From assembly GCF_003355455.1 (NCBI RefSeq), contig NZ_CP031357.1:598501-662500 (forward strand): a stretch of DNA of 64,000 nucleotides, in the 5' to 3' direction. Made by a program: the position numbers and the translations under genes. The stretch is from Erythrobacter aureus. GTDB taxonomy: Bacteria; Pseudomonadota; Alphaproteobacteria; Sphingomonadales; Sphingomonadaceae. Below, one piece after another: positions 49,043 through 57,895 of the stretch (the stretch's first letter is position 1; the number at the start of each line of letters is the position of its first letter). The notes beneath the pieces were generated by a model, which was not told the origin of the DNA, did no database searches, and saw only the letters and a list, made by a program, of their open reading frames with translations.

Positions 49043-50442
49043 GCCACAGATTTCACTCCACTATTTTGCGCGAATACGACATTCGGGGCATTATCGGAGA
49101 AACCCTTGGGGCGGAGGATGCGCGCGCGATCGGCCGGGGTTTCGGCTCGATGCTTGCCGAGGCGGGCGGCAAGAAGGTCGCGGTCGGCTATGACGGTCGG
49201 GTCAGCTCGCCCATGCTCGAACATGCCTTGATCGAAGGCCTGACCGCTTCGGGTATCGATGTGGCCCGGGTCGGCATGGGGGCGACGCCCATGCTCTATT
49301 ATGCCGAGGCTTCAGCCGAGGACATTGATGGCGGCATCCAGATAACCGGCAGCCACAATCCCGCCAATTACAATGGCTTCAAGATGGTGTTTCAGGGCCG
49401 CCCCTTCTTTGGCGCGGATATCCAGGAACTCGGTCGCCGCGCTGCTGCGGGGGAATGGATCGATGGTGCGGGCCAGGTCGAGGAACGCGACGTCTTCGAT
49501 GCGTATATCGACCGGATGCTCGAAGCGCTCGACGGCATCGATACCGCGGTGCTCGATCGCCTCAAGGTCGGTTGGGACGCGGGCAATGGCGCAGCGGGGC
49601 CGGCACTCGAAAGGCTCGCCGCGCGCCTTCCCGGTGAACACCACCTGCTCTACACCGATGTCGACGGCGATTTTCCCAATCATCATCCTGATCCTACGGT
49701 CGAGGAAAATCTGGAAGATCTGCGCGCGCTCGTCGTGGAGAAGTCGCTCGACTTCGGAGTGGCCTTCGATGGCGATGGCGATCGGATCGGCGCCATCGAC
49801 GGTGAAGGGCGCGTGATATGGGGCGATCAGCTCCTGATGGTCTATGCCGAAGATTTGCTCGCGCGCCGCAAAGGCGTCACGATCATCGCGGACGTCAAGG
49901 CCAGTCGCGCCCTGTTCGACCATGTGGCGGCGCATGGCGGCAAACCGCTGATGTGGAAGACCGGCCACTCGCTAATTAAGTCCAAAATGAAGGAAACGGG
50001 ATCGCCGCTGGCCGGGGAGATGAGCGGCCACGTGTTCTTCGCCGACGAATATTATGGGTATGACGACGCGCTCTATGCCGGTGTCCGCCTGATTGCTGCG
50101 GCCGCGCGGATCGGCAAATCGGTGACCGAGCTGCGCAGCGCCATGCCGCCGATGGTCAACACTCCCGAAATGCGGTTTCAGGTCGACGAAAGCCGCAAGT
50201 TCGCCGCGATCGAGGAGATCGCCGCACGCATCGCCGCCAGCGATGCGGTTGCGGACACGACCGACGGAGTGCGCGTGACGACCGACGATGGGTGGTGGCT
50301 CCTGCGTGCCTCGAACACGCAGGATGTCCTCGTCGCGCGCGCGGAAAGCGAAAGCCAGGAAGGCCTCGACCGCTTGGTCGCGCAGATCGACGAGCAACTG
50401 GCCGCCTCGGGCCTCGAGCGTGGCGAAAGTGTCGGACACTGA
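49039..50442 (+). CDS. Phosphomannomutase / phosphoglucomutase
   Basis: 467 residues, alpha-D-phosphohexomutase family. Seen: REYDIRGIIGETLG, phosphoserine loop GIQITGSHNPANYNGFKM, metal loop VAFDGDGDRIGAIDGEGR, sugar-binding GEMSGHVFFADEYYGYDDALYAG and a C-terminal phosphate-binding RASNTQDVLVARAES. Converts mannose- or glucose-6-phosphate to the 1-phosphate for polysaccharide and lipopolysaccharide synthesis. It is coupled to mipZ and the J-domain gene, an arrangement with no obvious functional link. Confidence 0.94.
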   Translation: MSHRFHSTILREYDIRGIIGETLGAEDARAIGRGFGSMLAEAGGKKVAVGYDGRVSSPMLEHALIEGLTASGIDVARVGMGATPMLYYAEASAEDIDGGIQITGSHNPANYNGFKMVFQGRPFFGADIQELGRRAAAGEWIDGAGQVEERDVFDAYIDRMLEALDGIDTAVLDRLKVGWDAGNGAAGPALERLAARLPGEHHLLYTDVDGDFPNHHPDPTVEENLEDLRALVVEKSLDFGVAFDGDGDRIGAIDGEGRVIWGDQLLMVYAEDLLARRKGVTIIADVKASRALFDHVAAHGGKPLMWKTGHSLIKSKMKETGSPLAGEMSGHVFFADEYYGYDDALYAGVRLIAAAARIGKSVTELRSAMPPMVNTPEMRFQVDESRKFAAIEEIAARIAASDAVADTTDGVRVTTDDGWWLLRASNTQDVLVARAESESQEGLDRLVAQIDEQLAASGLERGESVGH

Positions 50443-50462
50443 ATTTGTAAGGGAGGGTTCGC

Positions 50463-51284
50463 ATGATGAAGAAATGGATGCTGGCGATAGCTGCGCCGCT
50501 GGCACTGATTGGTCAGCCAGCTGTGGCTGACGAAAAAGTGGACGCCAAGGCCCACAAGCAGGCCGAGGCGATCGCCATGATAGCCGAGATGTTCCCGGCC
50601 GAGCCACTGACTCCAGAGCAGCAGGCCCGCCTGCCGCTTGCCGCTTCGCTGATCGAGCAAATCATGCCCGATGGCACGATGGACGAGATCATGGAGTCGA
50701 TGTTCGATGGTATGCTTGGTCCGATCATGGACCTTGCCGATCAGGCAGGTCCAAGCCTTTCGACCTTCATCGGATATGACGAGACCGAGCTCGAATTGGA
50801 TGACGAGGCAGTGGCCGAGATTGCCGCCATCATCGATCCAGAGTGGCGCGAGCGCCAGCGTCGGACTATGGACCTGACGAAGGTTATGATGGGCCAGCTT
50901 ATGACCGCTATGGAGCCGGCGATGAAACGAGGCATGGCGGAGGCATACGCTGCCAATTTCACGCAAGCCGAACTCGAGGGCATTTTTGCATTCTTCTCGA
51001 CCGAAGTCGGCGCGACCTATGCGCGCAAGTCCTACCAGCTTACGTCTGACCCGCGCATCATGCACGCCGCGATGAGCGAACTTCCCAAGATGGTCGCGAC
51101 TTTCGAGGAGATGGGCCAGAACATGAAGGCGGAGATGGCGGACCTTCCGGAAAAGAAAGACTTTGAGGCGCTGGGCGCTACCGAACGCCAGCGGATCCTC
51201 TCCCTGACCGGCCTCACCGAAGAAGACCTGCGAGTGGGCATGCGACAGGTCGCGGAGCAGGATGTGAAGGACGCGCCGTTCTGA
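50463..51284 (+). CDS. Secreted DUF2059-containing protein
   Basis: 273 residues, signal peptide WMLAIAAPLALIGQPAVA. The mature part is helical and acidic, with the DUF2059 block MAEAYAANFTQAELEGIFAFFSTEVGATYARKSYQLTSDPRIMHAAM at about 160-205. Periplasmic, function unknown. GGGAGGG precedes the ATG; a second ATG follows directly. Confidence 0.85.
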   Translation: MMKKWMLAIAAPLALIGQPAVADEKVDAKAHKQAEAIAMIAEMFPAEPLTPEQQARLPLAASLIEQIMPDGTMDEIMESMFDGMLGPIMDLADQAGPSLSTFIGYDETELELDDEAVAEIAAIIDPEWRERQRRTMDLTKVMMGQLMTAMEPAMKRGMAEAYAANFTQAELEGIFAFFSTEVGATYARKSYQLTSDPRIMHAAMSELPKMVATFEEMGQNMKAEMADLPEKKDFEALGATERQRILSLTGLTEEDLRVGMRQVAEQDVKDAPF

Positions 51285-51311
51285 ATAGGGGAGGTGAGCC
51301 GGTTTTACTGA

Positions 51312-51440
51312 CTGGCCCTGGGCCGACTCGGTATCGCCGAGACCAAGTGCAGGGATGAAATCCGTGCGGCGTATGTGGCGCGGAAGGCCGAACTCGACTG
51401 CTCGGAGGATGCGCCCATGACCTTGTTCGTCGGCCCCTAG
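51312..51440 (+). pseudogene. Possible remnant of a J-domain-like coding sequence
   Basis: In one frame without a start codon the bases read LGRLGIAETKCRDEIRAAYVARKAELDCSED and end in TAG at 51438. The segment DEIRAAYVARKAE resembles helix II of J-domains, such as the one encoded at 48740, but no HPD follows and a stop lies directly upstream. Could equally be chance. Confidence 0.25.
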
Positions 51441-51475
51441 CGGGAACCGCGCGGGTTGCGCTACGCTGACCTTCC

Positions 51476-53959
51476 ATGGCCGCGGTTCCTCCCGAAATCA
51501 AAGACTGGTTCGCCGGGCGCGGCTGGCATGTGCGCCGCCATCAGCTCGACATGTTGGCGGCCAGCGACGCGGGCCGACACGCCTTGCTGGTCGCGGATAC
51601 CGGGGCGGGCAAAACGCTTGCGGGTTTTCTGCCGACGCTGGCCGACTTCACGCCCTCGCGCCTGGACGGGACTGAGCCGCCCGAAGGTCTTCACACACTC
51701 TACGTCTCGCCGCTGAAGGCCCTGGCGCATGACGTGCAGCGCAACCTCCTGACTCCGATCGAGGAAATCGGCCTTCCCATCCGCGTGGAGACTCGCAGCG
51801 GCGACACGCCTTCGGATCGCAAGAAGCGTCAGCGCATCCGTCCGCCGCATGTGTTGTTGACCACGCCCGAGAGTCTTTCCCTGCTGCTCTCCTATCCCGA
51901 GAGTTTCGAGCTGTTTCGCGGGCTCAAACGGATAGTCATAGACGAGGTCCATGCCTTTGCCACCGGCAAGCGCGGCGATCTGCTGGCTCTGGCGCTTTCC
52001 AGATTGCAGGCCATCGCGCCGCGGATGCAGCGTGCGGCATTGTCCGCGACGCTCGCCAACCCACAAGGCTTTCGCGAATGGCTTGCTCCGCTGTCTACGG
52101 GCGAACAGGGTGAGGTCGATGCCGTGGAGCTGGTCGAGGGCGAGGCGGGCGCGGCGGCCGAGGTCGAGATCCTGCTGCCCGATGAAGAGCGCGTGCCTTG
52201 GGGCGGCCACGCGGCGACCTGGGCGATCCCGCAGCTATACCGGCAGATTAAGGCCAACCGCACCACGCTGATCTTCACGAATACGCGTTTTCTGGCAGAG
52301 TACATTTTCCAGCACCTGTGGGATGTGAACGAGGACAACCTGCCGATCGGCGTCCACCACGGCAGCTTGAGCAAGGAGGCGCGGCGCAAGGTCGAGGCGG
52401 CGATGGCGCGGGGCGAGTTGCGGGCGCTCGTTGCAACTGCAAGCCTGGATCTCGGTGTCGACTGGGGCGATATCGATCTGGTGGTTCAGATGGGTGCGCC
52501 CAAGGGATCCTCGCGGCTCCTTCAGCGCATCGGCCGCGCCAACCATCGGCTCGATCAGCCCAGCCGAGCTTTGCTGGTTCCCGGCAATCGTTTCGAATTC
52601 CTCGAGGCCACTGCCGCCAAGGAAGCGGTGGATGAAGGCAAGCGGGATGGCGAGGAATTTCGTCCGGGCGGGCTCGACGTATTGGCGCAGCACGTCATGG
52701 CTTGCGCCTGCGCGGCACCGTTCCAGGAAGATGAGCTACTGGCGGAAATTCGCACGAGCCTGTCCTACGCCTGGGTCGACCGCGAGGTGTGGCAGCGAGT
52801 GCTCACCTTCGTCGCGACCGGCGGCTACGCGCTCAAGGCTTACGAGAAGTTCAAGCGGATCGTCCGTGATCGCGAAGGTGTGTGGCGGCTTACCCACCCC
52901 GAACAAGCGCAGCGACACCGGATGAATGCCGGGATCATCATCGATTCCGAAATGCTCGATGTGCGGATCCATGCGGGACGAGGGCGGGGAGGACGCAGCC
53001 TCGGCAAGGTGGAGGAGCGGTTTGCAGCCACGCTCAGCCCGGGGGACACATTCGCCTTCGCAGGCATGAGCCTCGAGGTTGTCAAACTTCAGGACATGGA
53101 AGTCGTGGTCACGGCAGCCAAAACCAGTGCAATGATTCCCAGCTATGGCGGGGCACGCATGCCGCTCACCACGCATCTGGCCGAACGGGTGCGCGAAATG
53201 CTGGTCGACCGCGCCGGCTGGGCTCGTTTCCCCGACGATGTGCGCGAGTGGCTGGAGGTGCAGGACTGGCGTTCGAAAATGCCAGGGCCGGGCCAATTGT
53301 TGGTGGAGAGCTTCCCCCACGCCAAACGGCATTACAGCGTCTACTACACGTTCGAGGGGTGGAACGCGAACCAGAGCCTCGGCATGCTCATTACGCGGCG
53401 GATGGAGGATAGGGGCCTGCTGCCCGGCGGTTTCGTGGCCAACGATTATTCACTCGCGGTCTGGGGTCTCAAGCCGGTTACCGACCCGGCACCACTTCTC
53501 TCCCCCGACATTCTGCAGGACGAGTTCATCGATTGGGTCCAGAGTTCGCACCTCTTGCGCCGCGCGTTTCGCGAAGTCGCAGTGATCGGCGGTCTGGTCG
53601 AAAGGCAGCATCCCGGAAAGCGCAAGACCGGGAAGCAGGTAACCTTCTCCACCGACCTCATTTACGACGTCCTTCGCAAATACGAACCCGATCACGTCCT
53701 GTTGGAGGCGGCATGGGCCGATGCGCGCACGCGCTTGACCGATGTCGGCCGTCTGGGCGCCCTGCTCGACCGATCGGCGGAACAACTGGTGCATGTCGAA
53801 CTCGACCGGGTCAGCCCGCTCGCCGTGCCGGTCATGGTCATGATCGGCCGCGAGGCGACACCTCAAGGGGCGGTCGACGACGAATTGCTACTCGAGGCGG
53901 AAAGTCTCGCAGGCGCTGCGATGCGTGTGGAAGTAGTGCCCGACACCGACGGCGAGTAA
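51476..53959 (+). CDS. Ligase-associated DNA-damage-response DEXH-box helicase (Lhr-like)
   Basis: 827 residues. Helicase motifs: RRHQLDML (Q-like), LLVADTGAGKTLAGFLP (I), YVSPLKALAHDVQRNL (Ia), VLLTTPESLSLLL, IVIDEVHAF (DEVH box, II), AALSATLAN (III), then TLIFTNTRFLAEYIFQ, VATASLDLGVDWGDIDLVVQMGAPKGSSRLLQRIGRANH (V-VI), and the long Lhr-core C-terminal region. The length matches the group that normally accompanies a DNA ligase, a nuclease and a phosphoesterase; none of these is in the window. Faces the tonB cluster. Confidence 0.92.
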   Translation: MAAVPPEIKDWFAGRGWHVRRHQLDMLAASDAGRHALLVADTGAGKTLAGFLPTLADFTPSRLDGTEPPEGLHTLYVSPLKALAHDVQRNLLTPIEEIGLPIRVETRSGDTPSDRKKRQRIRPPHVLLTTPESLSLLLSYPESFELFRGLKRIVIDEVHAFATGKRGDLLALALSRLQAIAPRMQRAALSATLANPQGFREWLAPLSTGEQGEVDAVELVEGEAGAAAEVEILLPDEERVPWGGHAATWAIPQLYRQIKANRTTLIFTNTRFLAEYIFQHLWDVNEDNLPIGVHHGSLSKEARRKVEAAMARGELRALVATASLDLGVDWGDIDLVVQMGAPKGSSRLLQRIGRANHRLDQPSRALLVPGNRFEFLEATAAKEAVDEGKRDGEEFRPGGLDVLAQHVMACACAAPFQEDELLAEIRTSLSYAWVDREVWQRVLTFVATGGYALKAYEKFKRIVRDREGVWRLTHPEQAQRHRMNAGIIIDSEMLDVRIHAGRGRGGRSLGKVEERFAATLSPGDTFAFAGMSLEVVKLQDMEVVVTAAKTSAMIPSYGGARMPLTTHLAERVREMLVDRAGWARFPDDVREWLEVQDWRSKMPGPGQLLVESFPHAKRHYSVYYTFEGWNANQSLGMLITRRMEDRGLLPGGFVANDYSLAVWGLKPVTDPAPLLSPDILQDEFIDWVQSSHLLRRAFREVAVIGGLVERQHPGKRKTGKQVTFSTDLIYDVLRKYEPDHVLLEAAWADARTRLTDVGRLGALLDRSAEQLVHVELDRVSPLAVPVMVMIGREATPQGAVDDELLLEAESLAGAAMRVEVVPDTDGE

Positions 53960-53962
53960 ACG

Positions 53963-53994
53963 AAAAAAGGGGCGGATTTCTCCGCCCCTCTCTT
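53963..53994. terminator. Bidirectional terminator between the helicase gene and the exbD end of the tonB cluster
   Basis: GGGGCGGA, loop TTTC, TCCGCCCC. On the minus strand it is followed by TTTTTT, on the plus strand by a weaker TCTCTT. It sits four bases after the helicase stop and 32 bases after the exbD stop. Confidence 0.88.
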
Positions 53995-54019
53995 ACGTTC
54001 GATCGTGCCGGGAACCGCT

Positions 54020-54457
54020 TTAGCCGGCCTTCCCGAACGTCCGATAGCGTTCGTTTCCGACGAAGCCGAACTTCGTCACACCGCTGGCCTTGATCAGTTG
54101 CAGGACCTTTGCGGCCAGATCGTAGCTGGCCTGCGCCTCGGGCTCGAACTGCAGCTCGGGCTCGGGGTTGATGCTCTTCGACTGCTCGAGCAGCGTACGC
54201 AACTGACCCATATCGACCGCGTTCCCGTTCCACAGGATCTGGTTGTCTACCGTGAGCACGAGCTTGTTCTTCTCAGGCTCGACGAAGACATCGGGCGGTG
54301 TCGGGTTGGGCTGCGGCAAATCGATGTTTACCGCATGGGTCGCGACCGGAATGGTGATGATGAACATGATGAGGAGAACGAGCAGGACGTCGATAAGCGG
54401 CGTCATGTTCATTTCCATCATCGGCGCGCCATCATCCTTGCCGCCTGACATTGCCAT
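54020..54457 (-). CDS. exbD: ExbD/TolR-family biopolymer transport protein, copy 2
   Basis: 145 residues. A cytoplasmic MAMSGGKDDGAPMMEMNMTPLIDV leads into one helix (LLVLLIMFIITIPVATHAV) with the conserved Asp of the proton path, then a periplasmic domain. Works with ExbB to energise TonB. It differs clearly from the neighbouring ExbD (no close sequence match outside the helix). Last gene of the cluster before the bidirectional terminator. Confidence 0.93.
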   Translation of the reverse strand: MAMSGGKDDGAPMMEMNMTPLIDVLLVLLIMFIITIPVATHAVNIDLPQPNPTPPDVFVEPEKNKLVLTVDNQILWNGNAVDMGQLRTLLEQSKSINPEPELQFEPEAQASYDLAAKVLQLIKASGVTKFGFVGNERYRTFGKAG

Positions 54458-54496
54458 AGTGGGTTACTCCCTAATCTTCTTTGCCGAACCGTGCGA

Positions 54497-55027
54497 TCAC
54501 GCGTTGGGATCGACCGGGTTCGAAATGAAGCCGACGGTTGGGTAGCCCGCCGCCTGGACGTTGTAGATCGCACCCGCAACACAGGACCACGGTGCGTTTA
54601 CGTCACCGCGGATATGCACCTGCGGAATCTTTTCCGGGTCTTCCATGATCGCCTCGGGGCCGCCGGCACGCTGCACAATGGCGTCGAGACGCTCGAAAGC
54701 CTGATCGTACAGTTCTTCGGAGGTGACCGGTGCGATATTGTTGAAATAGACGCGGCATTCGCCGTTGCGCGATGCACCTTGGAAACCGGGCTCGCCAGCG
54801 CTCACACCATTGTCGTCGGTGGTGCTGACGGTGAGGAGGAGGTTTTCGACCTTGTCCTTCGACTCGAGCGATTCGAAGACCGGGACTTCCAGCTTCTCGA
54901 TGGTCTGGATCGCGACCGGAACCGCGATAAGGAAGATGATCAGAAGCACCAGCATCACGTCCACGAGTGGCGTGGTGTTGATGTCCGACATGGGCGTCTC
55001 GCCGCCACCTCCTGTCGAAATCGCCAT
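54497..55027 (-). CDS. exbD: ExbD/TolR-family biopolymer transport protein, copy 1
   Basis: 176 residues. Helix with the proton Asp in NTTPLVDVMLVLLIIFLIAVPVAI, then a longer periplasmic domain containing a Cys pair candidate (GECRVYFN, WSCVAGAIYNVQAAGYPTVGF). Two unlike ExbD proteins beside one ExbB occur in Xanthomonas, where one is essential for ferric uptake and the other has a special role; a similar division is possible here. It lies between exbB and the second exbD with gaps of 83 and 39 bases. Confidence 0.93.
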   Translation of the reverse strand: MAISTGGGGETPMSDINTTPLVDVMLVLLIIFLIAVPVAIQTIEKLEVPVFESLESKDKVENLLLTVSTTDDNGVSAGEPGFQGASRNGECRVYFNNIAPVTSEELYDQAFERLDAIVQRAGGPEAIMEDPEKIPQVHIRGDVNAPWSCVAGAIYNVQAAGYPTVGFISNPVDPNA

Positions 55028-55110
55028 GGTTCAGTTCCTAACGTTCGAAATTCTTGGGTTCGATGCGGAGAAATCCGGGACGGCCGATGGCCGCCCCCGA
55101 TTCTGATCGA

Positions 55111-55908
55111 TTACTTTTTGACCGTGGTGGTCGTCGCGGCCGGCTTTGCTGCCGGAGCGGTACGGGCGGCCTGGCCGGCAGCCTGTGTCGAGGTAGCGGT
55201 CATGTAGGTCGGCTTGACCGAACCGTTCGAGTTTATGTTGGCCAGAAGATCGTTCGAGAAAGCGTGCATCAGCTCGGCGATCCGCTTGTTGCGGCTCTGG
55301 AGCCAGTTGTAGGCAAACACGGCCGGAACCGCGACCAACAGACCAATTGCGGTCATGATCAGCGCTTCGCCGACCGGACCGGCGACCTTGTCGATCGAAG
55401 CAGAACCGGCGATCCCGATGTTGATCAGTGCGCGGTAGATACCGATAACCGTGCCGAGCAGGCCGACGAACGGTGCGGTTGCGCCGACCGTCGCGAGGAA
55501 CGGGAGGCCGCCCGCGAGCTTCGAGTTGATCGTATCTTCCGAACGCTGCAGCGAACCGTGCATCCAGTCGTGCGCTTCGAGCTTGTCGGTCATCTTGGCG
55601 TGCTGGTTTTCGGCGAGGATCGCATCATCGACGAGCTGACGCCATGCGCTGTTCTTGTCGAGCTTGGTTGCGCCGTCCTTGAGCGAGCCGGCTTTCCAGA
55701 ACTGCGTGCGCACGGCCTTGTACTGGGCCAGCACCTTGCGCTGTTCGAACAGCTTGGTGAACAGGATGTAGAACGAGCCGACCGACATGATCACCATCAC
55801 GCCGAGAATGAACCAGGCGACGAAGCCGCCCTGTTCCATGGCTTCCATGAAACCGAAGGAGCTTTGCGGGGCTGCATCGGCGGCAGCTGCAAGAAGTTCG
55901 AAGGTCAT
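55111..55908 (-). CDS. exbB: ExbB/TolQ-family proton channel protein
   Basis: 265 residues. N-terminal helix (GGFVAWFILGVMVIMSVGSFYILF), a cytoplasmic stretch, then GGLPFLATVGATAPFVGLLGTVIGIYRALINIG and VAGPVGEALIMTAIGLLVAVPAVFAYNWLQSRN, the signature of MotA/TolQ/ExbB. The C-terminal tail is Ala/Thr-rich. Forms the proton-driven motor with ExbD to power TonB-dependent outer-membrane uptake. Confidence 0.95.
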   Translation of the reverse strand: MTFELLAAAADAAPQSSFGFMEAMEQGGFVAWFILGVMVIMSVGSFYILFTKLFEQRKVLAQYKAVRTQFWKAGSLKDGATKLDKNSAWRQLVDDAILAENQHAKMTDKLEAHDWMHGSLQRSEDTINSKLAGGLPFLATVGATAPFVGLLGTVIGIYRALINIGIAGSASIDKVAGPVGEALIMTAIGLLVAVPAVFAYNWLQSRNKRIAELMHAFSNDLLANINSNGSVKPTYMTATSTQAAGQAARTAPAAKPAATTTTVKK

Positions 55909-55965
55909 AACGAGTGGTCCTTTTGAGTATTCCGTGGTCCGCCTGCCGCAGCAGGCCCTGGAGAG

Positions 55966-56625
55966 TTAGTTCAGCTGGTAGACGATTGTGGTCGACCAGG
56001 TATCTGAAATCGCATTGCCTGCGGCATCCTGCGCAGGGTTGAACCGTGCATAGCGGGTCATCCCGTCACAGGCGGCTGAATCGAGGTCGCTCGATCCGCT
56101 GGAGCGCGTCACGCTGCAGGAAGATACGCGACCATTGGCCCCAATCTGAACTGTCACGCCGACAGAGCCTTCGGTACCTTCGCGTTCTGCGCGACGGGGG
56201 TAGTTGCTCTGAATACGACGAGCCCAACCATTCTGGCCTTTGGGAGTCGCGCTACGAGCCTTGGAGGGCGGCGGCGGCGGTGCCGGGGGCGCGGGCGGAG
56301 GAATTACCAGCCGCGGCGGAGCCGGCGGTGGAATCGTCGTCTGCGTCCGGATCGGAGGCGGAGCCGGCGCGATATTGATCGGCGGCGGCGGCGCGACCGG
56401 CGGCGGCGGCGTGTCGGGCACGTTCTCCGGCGGCGGCGGCGGCGGCTCTTCCTCGGGGGGCGGTGGTTCCTCGATATCGATCGTCGTCACGCGCTCGACC
56501 ACCTGCTGCACCGCATTGTATGCGAGGCCGGTGATGAGAGCGTAACCGAGAGCGACATGAATGAGGGCAACAATGATGATCGCGACGATGCGATTGCCGC
56601 TCATCTGTTGGTCAGCATAAGCCAT
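55966..56625 (-). CDS. tonB: TonB energy transducer
   Basis: 219 residues. One N-terminal anchor (IVAIIIVALIHVALGYALITG), a proline-rich periplasmic spacer (EEPPPPEEEPPPPPPENVPD and following), and a C-terminal TonB domain (IQSNYPRRAEREGTEGSVGVTVQIGANGRVSSCSVTRSSG..FNPAQDAAGN). Transmits proton-motive force from ExbBD to TonB-dependent receptors. First gene of the cluster; exbB starts 57 bases after its stop. Confidence 0.95.
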   Translation of the reverse strand: MAYADQQMSGNRIVAIIIVALIHVALGYALITGLAYNAVQQVVERVTTIDIEEPPPPEEEPPPPPPENVPDTPPPPVAPPPPINIAPAPPPIRTQTTIPPPAPPRLVIPPPAPPAPPPPPSKARSATPKGQNGWARRIQSNYPRRAEREGTEGSVGVTVQIGANGRVSSCSVTRSSGSSDLDSAACDGMTRYARFNPAQDAAGNAISDTWSTTIVYQLN

Positions 56626-56982
56626 TCGGTTGCATCACTCCATCGGTCGCCCCGGTTAACCCGGGGCCATTTGACACCCACTTGCGACCCGCCCGATTGG
56701 CGTGACATGGGGCATCGTTTACGCATTCTCGCCGCTAGGGCCTACGAAAGGCTCAGCGGCGAAGGCGCACCAAAGTTCCCAATTAGAACCCGGACACCTC
56801 TCCCCAAGCAACAATGTATCATCCACTCGGGTCCGGCCCGACCCTTTAGCTACGATGCCCTTTCACCGCAAATCCTTTATCGGTTAACCGGGGATTCAGT
56901 GCCGCGTGCGGAGGAACCTTAGGGAGCGGTCATGGGTTGACCGAATCGCCTCCCACATACGCAAGCAGAAGTAGCCATCATC
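56626..56982. other. 357-bp divergent intergenic region, tonB promoter side
   Basis: No convincing gene. It holds two copies of a CGGTTAACC-type motif: CCCCGGTTAACCCGGGG at 56650-56666, 25 bases from the tonB ATG, and CGGTTAACCGGGG at 56881-56893. An EcfG-like promoter element lies at 56913-56938 facing the plus-strand gene. No clear iron-box was seen. Confidence 0.5.
56913..56938 (+). promoter_or_regulatory. Near-consensus EcfG-type promoter
   Basis: GGAAC at 56913-56917, 17 bases, then GGTT at 56935-56938, one mismatch from CGTT. The next gene starts 44 bases later. Weaker evidence than the exact site at 5069. Confidence 0.35.
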
Positions 56983-57825
56983 ATGCAAATCACACGATAT
57001 TCAGCGAAAACTCTGCTCGCCTGCGCCGTCCTGATCTCGGTATCGGTGCCGGGTACGGCGCAGGATCGCGCGGGAGCCGAGAATCTATCCTATGCCGATA
57101 TCGTCGACCTCGCCGATGGCGCTCCGCTCGTCTTGCGTGCGCAGATTCGCCGTCAAGCTACGGTGGAGCCCGAGCGGTCGCCCGGCCTGGAACAGGGATT
57201 CGTCCGGCTCTACGTCGAGGCGCGGACTTCGGCGTTGATCGCCGGAAATGTGCCGGTAGGGGAATCGCTGCACTATCTGGTCGACGTGCCGCTGGACGAA
57301 CGGGGTAGGGCGCCCAAGCTGAAGAAGCAGGAGGTGATCCTGTTCGCGCGCCCTGTCCCGGACCGACCCGACCAGATCCAGCTGGTCGATCCGCGAGCCC
57401 AGTTTTCCTATAGCGAGGCTTTCGAGGCGCGGCTGCGGCCGGTTCTGTCCGCGCTCCTCTCGCCCGATGCACCTCCGCGGGTGACCGGCATCCGCGATGC
57501 CCTCGCGGTCGAGGGTACCCTTGCTGGCGAATCCGAAACCCAGCTTTTCCTCGACACCGAAAACGACGGACCGGTCTCGGTCACCATCGTGCGGCGTCCG
57601 GGGCAGGCTCCGCGCTGGGGTGTCTCGTGGACAGAGATCGTCGATCAGTCGGCACGCGCTCCGCAGCGTGATACGCTCGAATGGTATAGGCTTGCCTGTT
57701 CGTTGCCCGATACGTTGCCCGGCAGCGCCAACCTGTCGCGCGACCCGCGTTCGCGTGCTCTTGCCAGCGCGGATTATGCGCTGGTTCGCGAGGCGTTGGG
57801 GGCTTGCCCCCGCACCCGCGACTGA
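56983..57825 (+). CDS. Secreted hypothetical protein
   Basis: 280 residues, no family recognised. A signal peptide (LLACAVLISVSVPGTAQ) precedes a soluble domain starting LSYADIVDLADGAPLVLRAQIRRQATVEPER, mixed alpha/beta in appearance, with ALIAGNVPVGESLHYLVDVPLD and QEVILFARPVP. Two Cys near the C-terminus (LACSLPD, LGACPRTRD) could pair. Probably periplasmic. It precedes hom by 70 bases and may be driven by the EcfG-like element upstream. Confidence 0.75.
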   Translation: MQITRYSAKTLLACAVLISVSVPGTAQDRAGAENLSYADIVDLADGAPLVLRAQIRRQATVEPERSPGLEQGFVRLYVEARTSALIAGNVPVGESLHYLVDVPLDERGRAPKLKKQEVILFARPVPDRPDQIQLVDPRAQFSYSEAFEARLRPVLSALLSPDAPPRVTGIRDALAVEGTLAGESETQLFLDTENDGPVSVTIVRRPGQAPRWGVSWTEIVDQSARAPQRDTLEWYRLACSLPDTLPGSANLSRDPRSRALASADYALVREALGACPRTRD

Positions 57826-57895
57826 CAGGCGGCGCTTCACCTTCCACAAGACAAACTGGTTCCCCCCACGCCAGTGGCTGCGCTAGGCGAGCGCC

